Positions 8,101-11,555 of a stretch of 11,555 nt of DNA are shown piece after piece. This DNA comes from Chloroflexi bacterium RBG_13_51_18 (GTDB lineage Bacteria > Chloroflexota > Dehalococcoidia > Dehalococcoidales > RBG-16-60-22). The first letter of the stretch is position 1; each line of letters begins with the position of its first letter. The notes under the pieces were generated by a model, which made no database searches, was not told the origin of the DNA, and saw only the letters and a list, made by a program, of their open reading frames with translations. Where the stretch lies: contig MGMR01000094.1 in assembly GCA_001796495.1 (NCBI GenBank), positions 354 through 11,908 on the forward strand. Reading direction: 5' to 3'. The translations under genes and the position numbers were made by a program.

Positions 8101-8297
8101 ACCGTGATAACTACACTATCATTGATGGCAGGATTTTCCGGGAATAAGGTGATGTCCTGCACAACGAGGTCGGGACCCGTGTCGGCAGATACCTTGGGCT
8201 GATAAGGCCCGAAGCCGTTTATCCCCAGGAGGCACACCAGTAATATGACAATAGTCCTGGATATTGTCTTTTTCATGATTTCCAGAAAACCGGGCAA
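5163..8297 (-). CDS. Secreted, membrane-anchored CARDB nine-repeat surface protein
   Basis: This protein of about 1044 residues has no visible enzymatic domain. It starts with a signal peptide (MKKTISRTIVILLVCLLGIN segment) and continues with nine CARDB (cell-adhesion-related, bacterial/archaeal) Ig-like repeats. It ends with KWWW, one hydrophobic helix and RLLRKR, a C-terminal membrane anchor with a positive stop. CARDB domains are beta-sandwich modules of extracellular proteins, so a stalk, adhesion or ligand-binding role at the cell surface is likely. Start choice: the open frame extends to GTG 8318, but the only good Shine-Dalgarno (GGAGGG, 8311-8306) lies inside that extension and is 8 nt before TTG 8297, so TTG is preferred. 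ATG 8276 (MKKT) gives the most typical signal peptide but has only a weak site. The gene is convergent to the operon and visibly richer in A+T. Confidence 0.88.
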   Translation of the reverse strand: MPGFLEIMKKTISRTIVILLVCLLGINGFGPYQPKVSADTGPDLVVQDITLFPENPAINDSVVITVTVKNQGNASAAASYVTCYIDSIILQTKSIGSLNAGIMTTVTFSWQGTQGTHTIRAIADASEIIAETDETNNANTYTLTTLAPDLIIQSITWSPTNPSGGDSVVFSIVIKNQGNVQSHTTSLNFFIDGNTRGTREVAAINPGATLTKTYTWTVLTGQHTLQAVIDETDLNKESDEANNELTITFSTGALDLAFQNVVWSPQNPSKYDTVTCNVTVINLGQGRADIWHLAYFIDGTLKSTIQGPSLEAGASTNISFSWQTLQDKHDIKILLDYYSQINESDENNNEYNVSITTLIPDLVISGITWLPVNPGAGDNVTITVKIKNQGSGRAASSRAASYIDNRIMSYLDISELNAGEETIANFTWLAVSGTHSIRVTADYDRILNELGRDNNNLTVKITIIPPDLIVQSISWSPENPTLDETVNFTITIKNQGGGIALNFHVAFFMDDALVTSELITRLDVGALVNATCKWKVTNGRHTFKAIVNYNNYIAESDKTNNENSVIFAPKLPDLAITSIIWSPPEIPLGKTVIFDINIENRGLISADPSRIAFYVDGAAAGYVDMGRLEPGAATLAHFTWAASEGSHSITIILDSTNQIVEIDEANNTRIINIPLPDLIVENITFSPSDINVGDTLVITASVKNQGNSRTEISQINCYVDGIKIASQELPSINPGESVSKEFNWVAEAGIHTFKITLDVNNTVIEANETNNEKEIIQATATPDLIIEGMGWTVSDQLNSNEAAFTITIKNIGTGSSGESQVQYYFDSYPAEYKTIPSIPAGETANFSFIAILSSGQHTANIIADCDEAIAELDEDNNESVISFSTITPDLIIRTISYSPLDAAIGETITITIKLENRGNAKAMNVQLALSIDGSIVDYADIPEMDLATPVTIEFSWTTTEGEHEISVFADSNQAIFENNELNNTKSRTVSFTQSDVAVNKSSGAPIIPTNDGGLVEKWWWMLLLIAGLLIATAFVSTFRLLRKR
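5319..8174 (-). repeat. Array of nine CARDB protein repeats, 318-bp period
   Basis: Repeat boundaries, read from the PDL that opens almost every unit, are 8174-7857, 7856-7539, 7538-7221, 7220-6903, 6902-6585, 6584-6273, 6272-5955, 5954-5637 and 5636-5319. Eight units are exactly 106 codons; the sixth has 104. The consensus is roughly PDLIIQxITWSPxNP, GDxVxITVxIKNQG, a YIDG turn, LxAG, FxW, GxHTI and DxxNxIxExDExNN. Unit 3 opens LDL instead of PDL. The units are well diverged at residue level. At DNA level only the KNQG core (AACCAGGG on the coding strand) recurs closely, so the duplications are not recent. Confidence 0.9.
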
Positions 8298-8333
8298 TAA
8301 AGAGTCCCTCCAGTCCACCCTGATTAACGTCCT

Positions 8334-8348
8334 ATACTATTTTAGTAT
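8334..8348. repeat. 15-bp perfect inverted repeat upstream of the CARDB gene
   Basis: ATACTA-TTT-TAGTAT is a perfect inverted repeat with 6-bp arms and a 3-bp centre. It lies about 37 bp upstream of the preferred start of the CARDB gene, where its promoter would be expected. It could be an operator or simply AT-rich promoter DNA. No convincing -35/-10 pair was found here. Confidence 0.3.
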
Positions 8349-8386
8349 TAGAAAAATATCCCAACCAATAGTCTTTTAGTAGGGTA

Positions 8387-8458
8387 ATGGAGATGAATTG
8401 GTACTATTATCAGGTGACGGGTGGCAAAAAAGAAGGTGAATGTGTGACTTGGGATTAG
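8387..8458 (+). other. 23-codon open frame, possible GYF-like gene stub
   Basis: An ATG at 8387, with GTAGGG a few bases upstream, opens MEMNWYYYQVTGGKKEGECVTWD and then stops at TAG. The pattern W-Y-Y...G-x-K-x-G-x-x-V-T-W resembles the first strands of bacterial GYF_2 domains (WYY...G...GPVT), though the usual Gly-Pro is Gly-Glu here. The domain would be cut short by the stop, and no continuation is visible in other frames. This is either a remnant or a chance resemblance. Confidence 0.2.
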
Positions 8459-8491
8459 ACTGGTGAATGTTGAAAGAAAGTTCTATCGACT

Positions 8492-8668
8492 TTATTCTTT
8501 AATAATTGCCCAGGCAGGGCAGTGGTTGTTCTCAAGGCATGCTCCGCAGTCGGTGCATTTTTTCAGGTCGATTATATAGGTATTTTCACCCTAATATATC
8601 GCACTGACGGGACATATAAATAAACAGCTGCCGCATTTAACGCAGTATTCGGTAATTTTATATGCCAC
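8492..8668 (-). pseudogene. 2[4Fe-4S] ferredoxin interrupted by an in-frame TAG
   Basis: On the minus strand, AGGAG sits 6 nt before GTG at 8668. The frame reads MAYKITEYCVKCGSCLFICP then VSAIY, TAG (codon 26, 8593-8591), and continues GENTYIIDLKKCTDCGACLE, NNHCPAWAIIKE to TAA at 8494-8492. Without the TAG it is a 57-residue clostridial-type ferredoxin plus one unknown residue, the normal size for this small cytoplasmic electron carrier. The first cluster motif is complete (C9, C12, C15, C19-Pro). The second has C38, C41, C44 and C50-Pro, with five residues before the last cysteine instead of the usual three. Frame and motifs are conserved on both sides, and Gly-Glu-Asn-Thr-Tyr follows the stop just as in intact homologues. 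A single recent substitution (for example GAG or CAG to TAG), a sequencing error or amber readthrough are the options. Confidence 0.78.
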
Positions 8669-8760
8669 GCTAGTCTCCTGAAAGATGATTAGTAGGAAAC
8701 CTGCTCTTTTAATATATCATACTATCTCTGAAGGGAAGTAAAAAGACACCAGGCAAACCA

Positions 8761-8789
8761 TTGACAATCGGTGTAGGGGTGGTTAAGAT
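8761..8789 (+). promoter_or_regulatory. Promoter of the lipoprotein gene, likely leaderless
   Basis: A perfect TTGACA (8761-8766), a 17-bp spacer and TAAGAT (8784-8789, four of six consensus bases) form a good promoter. Transcription would start about 7 nt downstream, at or within a base or two of the GTG start codon at 8796. There is no Shine-Dalgarno at a useful distance. Confidence 0.55.
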
Positions 8790-8795
8790 ATTTTT

Positions 8796-9983
8796 GTGAT
8801 AAACAGAGCTGTATTGATCATATCAATGATATGTTTACTGATTATTTTGCCGGGTTGTGCTCAAACTAACGATGCTTCTCCGGCAATCTCATCTCAACCT
8901 AGCCAAAATCACAAACAGTCTATATGGTCAGCACATTCAGAGAAATACCCGAAGATAGCAAGCTGGCTGGCTAAAAAAGACGAAATCATCGCCAGTGAAA
9001 AACCGTATGACCTGGTAATGTCAGCCTGGTTTACACCGGAGGAAGCCGCTCTAATCAAATCACAAAATCCTGATGCTATTTTGCTGGTCGGGCTTTCCGT
9101 TAACTGGGTTTGGGATAATCAGGAATGGATGGACTTCTTGATTACTATTGTTAATTACGGCAGGGTTACACCTTTAATTATCAACGAAAGCATGTATCTG
9201 CACAGGCCGGACGGTTCACGGTGCGGCTTTGGCTGGGCATCGGAACAATGGGGACACGAGGAAATTTATGCCATGGACCCGAGGAATCAGGAATGGGTTG
9301 AGTTAATCACCTCTTTTTATGAAACTGTCCTAAACCAACCACAGCATGATGGGATTATCATCGATATGGTAACAGAAAAATCATGGTGCCCGGAAACGAT
9401 ATCCGACCAGGAATGGGTAGAAGCTACGAGGTTGATTTTCCAACGGATTGATGAGATAAATACCGCTAAAAAAACAGTCGTTTTTAATGCCGGGCGGGAC
9501 TTGCCGGATATTGACGCATATAGCGAATTTATAAGCGGTTATCTCATGGAAAACTTCATGGGAGAGCAGGTAAAGTCATCTTTCGATGATGGTCTCAAGG
9601 CTGCAGAAGGCAATTATATTGTGATATATGCTGTGGATACTGATGATACCGGAATAGAAGATATGCATAAAATGAGGCTGGGGCTGGCTCTAAGCATGAT
9701 GTTTGATAATACCTATTTCACCTATGATTTTGGACCCCGCGACCATGGTCAGGCATGGTGGTTCCCGGAATATGATGTTGATTTGGGCAATCCCCTCGAT
9801 AATTCATATAAAAAGGGAGATGCCTATTACCGAGAATTCGAGAAAGGAATCGTTGTTGCATCACCGTACGCTGCTACAAATGTTGTTTTTAACGGGGAGT
9901 TTATTGATGTCAGCACAGGCAACAAATCACATACATTTGATATAGAAAAAGGTGACGGCAGGATTTTCCTTAGAGTCAATTAA
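8796..9983 (+). CDS. Lipoprotein resembling a TIM-barrel glycoside hydrolase (GHL15-like)
   Basis: The 395-residue product has a type II signal: a hydrophobic segment (5-18), then the lipobox LPGC with Cys21, so it is predicted to be lipid-anchored outside the membrane. The mature part shows alternating strand and helix segments ending in acidic residues, as in TIM barrels: DAILLVGLSVNW (93-104), DGIIIDMVTEKSW (185-197, Asp190), KTVVFNAGRD (226-235), YLMENFMGE (249-257, Glu252) and YIVIYAVDTDD (274-284). The late segment YFTYDFGPRDHGQAWWFPEY (307-326), and REFEKGIVVASPYAATNVVF (346-365), recall hypothetical glycosyl hydrolase families such as GHL15, where the second is the terminal strand region. 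Asp190 and Glu252 are candidate acids, but this is not demonstrated and the substrate is unknown. GTG at 8796 is used because it fits the signal peptide and the promoter. A small membrane protein follows after 45 nt. Confidence 0.6.
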   Translation: MINRAVLIISMICLLIILPGCAQTNDASPAISSQPSQNHKQSIWSAHSEKYPKIASWLAKKDEIIASEKPYDLVMSAWFTPEEAALIKSQNPDAILLVGLSVNWVWDNQEWMDFLITIVNYGRVTPLIINESMYLHRPDGSRCGFGWASEQWGHEEIYAMDPRNQEWVELITSFYETVLNQPQHDGIIIDMVTEKSWCPETISDQEWVEATRLIFQRIDEINTAKKTVVFNAGRDLPDIDAYSEFISGYLMENFMGEQVKSSFDDGLKAAEGNYIVIYAVDTDDTGIEDMHKMRLGLALSMMFDNTYFTYDFGPRDHGQAWWFPEYDVDLGNPLDNSYKKGDAYYREFEKGIVVASPYAATNVVFNGEFIDVSTGNKSHTFDIEKGDGRIFLRVN

Positions 9984-10028
9984 TGACAGGATTTTATATG
10001 TTTACCGAGAAGGACCGACATTAAAATA

Positions 10029-10460
10029 ATGAAAAATGAAACAGGTTATAAAGGAGCAGCCAGAATTATAAGAATCATCGCCAAGGTTATCGGCATCATC
10101 GTGGCGGTATTCTTTCTGGTGATGCTCATCGGCGATGCCGAGATGGCTATAAAATCGGAAAGCTTTAAAGGTATCTCCCTGGAGTGGCTTTTCATACTGA
10201 TACCTGTGATAATCGCGCTGGCGGCTTTTATCGTAGCCTGGCGGTGGGAGTTCCTCGGCGGTATATTGCTGCTGGCGGCTTACCTGATTCTGTCTTTCAG
10301 CCCTACAATACATTCAGTCTATTACGGCCCGGAATTCCGCTTTCTGGCGGGGATGTTTTACTTTGCTTTGCCCTTCCTGGTTTCTGGGGTATTGTTCATT
10401 GTAGCCGCACAGCTTGATAAAAGAGCTTCTCGACTAAAACGGGAAGATTCTGCTGGCTAA
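10029..10460 (+). CDS. Small membrane protein with four transmembrane helices, unknown function
   Basis: The 143-residue product has a short basic N-terminus and four hydrophobic helices at roughly 12-34 (ARIIRIIAKVIGIIVAVFFL), 49-68 (SLEWLFILIPVIIALAAFIV), 74-92 (EFLGGILLLAAYLILSF) and 106-127 (AGMFYFALPFLVSGVLFIVA). It ends in a charged tail, QLDKRASRLKREDSAG. I do not recognise a characterised family and see no catalytic motif. No good Shine-Dalgarno sits at the right distance; GAAGGA ends 14 nt before the ATG. It starts 45 nt after the lipoprotein gene and may be cotranscribed with it, since no terminator is visible between them. Its last 27 bases overlap the end of nuoN on the other strand. 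Confidence 0.7.
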   Translation: MKNETGYKGAARIIRIIAKVIGIIVAVFFLVMLIGDAEMAIKSESFKGISLEWLFILIPVIIALAAFIVAWRWEFLGGILLLAAYLILSFSPTIHSVYYGPEFRFLAGMFYFALPFLVSGVLFIVAAQLDKRASRLKREDSAG

Positions 10461-11555
10461 CTCGGAAACTCTCATCAACAATCCCGGTATGATGCCCAGC
10501 AGCAGTACGCCCAGACAGCAGATAACCAGGGCAACTTTAGGGGCGATAGAGGATGTCATCTTTTCCGTAACAGGTGTTTCGCCGAACCACATGACCTTGA
10601 CCACGCGGAGATAATAGTAGGCGGAGATGACGCTGTTGATGGCGGCGAGGATGACGAGCCAGAGCAGCCCGTGCTGCGCCGCCAGGCTGAAGATATAGAA
10701 TTTGGCCATGAATCCCGCCGCCGGCGGTATGCCGATCAATGAAATCAGGCAGAGAGTTAACGCCAGAGCTAGTAGCGGCGAGCGCTTTCCCATACCTGCA
10801 TAGTCGGCAATCGTGTCGCTGTTTATCTTATTAGAAATGATAACAATAGCGAAAAATGCTCCCAGGTTGGTCAGGGCGTAGCTTGCAAGGAAGAAAAGCA
10901 GTCCGCTCTCGCCGAGTACCGTCGACGGCATGGCGAGTCCGAAAGTGGCGAGACCTACCATCAGGTAGCCGGCCTGGGCGATGCTGGAGTAGCCGAGCAT
11001 CCGCTTGATATTGGTCTGGGGAATAGCCGCGATATTGCCGATAAACATACTGATAACCGACAACACAGCGAAGATGATGCCCCAGTTATGGCTGATTGCA
11101 TACGGTGTGCCAAAGGCGGAGAAGAACACCCGCAGGATAATAGCAAAGCCTGCAGCTTTACTCCCCACGGAAAGATAAGCAGTTATCGTGGTCGGTGCGC
11201 CCTCGTAAACATCTGGCACCCACATCTGGAAGGGCACGGCGGCAATTTTAAAGCCGAAGCCGGCAATCATCAGGACGATGCCCATGTAGAGTCCCGGGTT
11301 GCCGATGGGGGTAGTGTCTACACCCGACTGTAAGGACTGCGCTATGGCTGCCAGCTGGGTCTCCCCGGTGGCTCCAAAGACCAGCGCCATACCGTAAAGC
11401 ACCACCGCCGATGCTATGGCTCCCAGCAGGAGGTACTTTAAAGCGGACTCGGTGGACTTCTTGTCTTTGAGCAGACTCACCAGCACGTAGAGAGGGATAC
11501 TCGCCAGTTCCAGGGAGATGAAAAGCGAAATAAGATCGGCGGCGGCGGCCATCAG
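10434..11555 (-). CDS. nuoN: NADH-quinone oxidoreductase subunit N (NuoN), C-terminal part
   Basis: The minus-strand frame is open from the right edge (codons CTG ATG GCC) to TAG at 10436-10434, giving about 373 residues. NuoN is usually about 480-490 residues, so roughly the first 110 lie outside the window. It is one of the antiporter-like proton-pumping subunits in the membrane arm of respiratory complex I. Recognisable segments are DLISLFISLELASIPLYVL, then ESALKYLLLGAIASAVVLYG, and FGFKIAAVPFQMWVPDVYEG with the conserved buried lysine. After them come APTTITAYLSVGSKAAGFAI and the late SLIGIPPAAGFMAKFYIF followed by an AINSVISAYYYLRVVKVMWF helix. These distinguish NuoN from NuoL and NuoM. 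NuoN normally ends a nuo operon, so the other subunits are expected to the right. No terminator is seen after the stop; transcription would run into the opposing membrane-protein gene. Confidence 0.93.
   Translation of the reverse strand: MMAAAADLISLFISLELASIPLYVLVSLLKDKKSTESALKYLLLGAIASAVVLYGMALVFGATGETQLAAIAQSLQSGVDTTPIGNPGLYMGIVLMIAGFGFKIAAVPFQMWVPDVYEGAPTTITAYLSVGSKAAGFAIILRVFFSAFGTPYAISHNWGIIFAVLSVISMFIGNIAAIPQTNIKRMLGYSSIAQAGYLMVGLATFGLAMPSTVLGESGLLFFLASYALTNLGAFFAIVIISNKINSDTIADYAGMGKRSPLLALALTLCLISLIGIPPAAGFMAKFYIFSLAAQHGLLWLVILAAINSVISAYYYLRVVKVMWFGETPVTEKMTSSIAPKVALVICCLGVLLLGIIPGLLMRVSELASRIFPF

Noticed and set aside
7749..8147. 132-residue plus-strand frame opposite the CARDB gene
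   Set aside because: It covers repeat units of a clear signal-peptide/CARDB protein on the other strand and has no domain of its own.
5319..8174. Regular 318-bp periodicity as a possible CRISPR or satellite array
   Set aside because: The period is 106 codons of a continuous reading frame with CARDB motifs; DNA identity between units is low and there are no spacers.
9998..10024. Eight-codon frame (ATG to TAA) just upstream of the small membrane-protein gene as a leader peptide
   Set aside because: No ribosome binding site and no attenuator-like hairpin; short frames of this size occur by chance.
1..11555. Search for mobile elements, tRNA/rRNA genes, toxin-antitoxin or defence genes
   Set aside because: No transposase, integrase, target-site repeats, tRNA-like folds or defence motifs were recognised; the gene set is metabolic, surface and respiratory.

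Overview
The window looks like a piece of an anaerobic bacterial chromosome. The gene content (a fatty-acid/acyl-CoA operon, a long CARDB-repeat surface protein, a clostridial-type ferredoxin relic and a nuoN gene) would fit a Dehalococcoidia-like member of the Chloroflexota. That placement is an inference from gene style only, because there is no rRNA or other firm marker here.

Layout. (1) 1-323, minus: the N-terminal part of a TldD/PmbA-family protein, running off the left edge. (2) 324-556: a divergent control region with two promoters of matched design (TTGACA, 17 bp, TTAAACT on each strand) and a perfect 19-bp palindrome over the -10 of the leftward promoter. (3) 557-5071, plus: a five-gene operon encoding enoyl-CoA hydratase, 3-hydroxyacyl-CoA dehydrogenase, thiolase and two short-chain dehydrogenases. 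Each gene has its own good Shine-Dalgarno site, the gaps are 26-52 nt, and a strong intrinsic terminator lies at 5100-5135. (4) About 5163-8297, minus: a secreted, membrane-anchored protein of about 1040 residues made almost wholly of nine CARDB repeats with a strict 106-residue period. (5) 8298-8795: an AT-rich intergenic stretch holding a 2[4Fe-4S] ferredoxin gene broken by an in-frame TAG, and a possible GYF-like gene stub. (6) 8796-9983, plus: a lipoprotein resembling hypothetical TIM-barrel glycoside hydrolases, with a promoter so close that the mRNA is probably leaderless. (7) 10029-10460, plus: a small four-helix membrane protein. (8) 10434 to the right edge, minus: the C-terminal three quarters of NuoN (complex I), overlapping the previous gene tail-to-tail by 27 bp.

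How they work together. The operon provides the hydration, NAD-linked oxidation and thiolytic steps of beta-oxidation (or, run backwards, of C4 acyl-CoA synthesis). The two SDRs probably handle a hydroxy/oxo intermediate. No acyl-CoA dehydrogenase, ETF, CoA ligase or CoA transferase is present in the window, so substrate activation and the first oxidation must be encoded elsewhere. The CARDB protein and the lipoprotein are both predicted to act outside the membrane. NuoN is the end of a respiratory complex I locus.

I see no CRISPR array, transposase, integrase, tRNA, rRNA or defence system here. The most notable items are the amber-interrupted ferredoxin, the matched divergent promoters with an operator-like palindrome, and the very regular nine-repeat CARDB protein.
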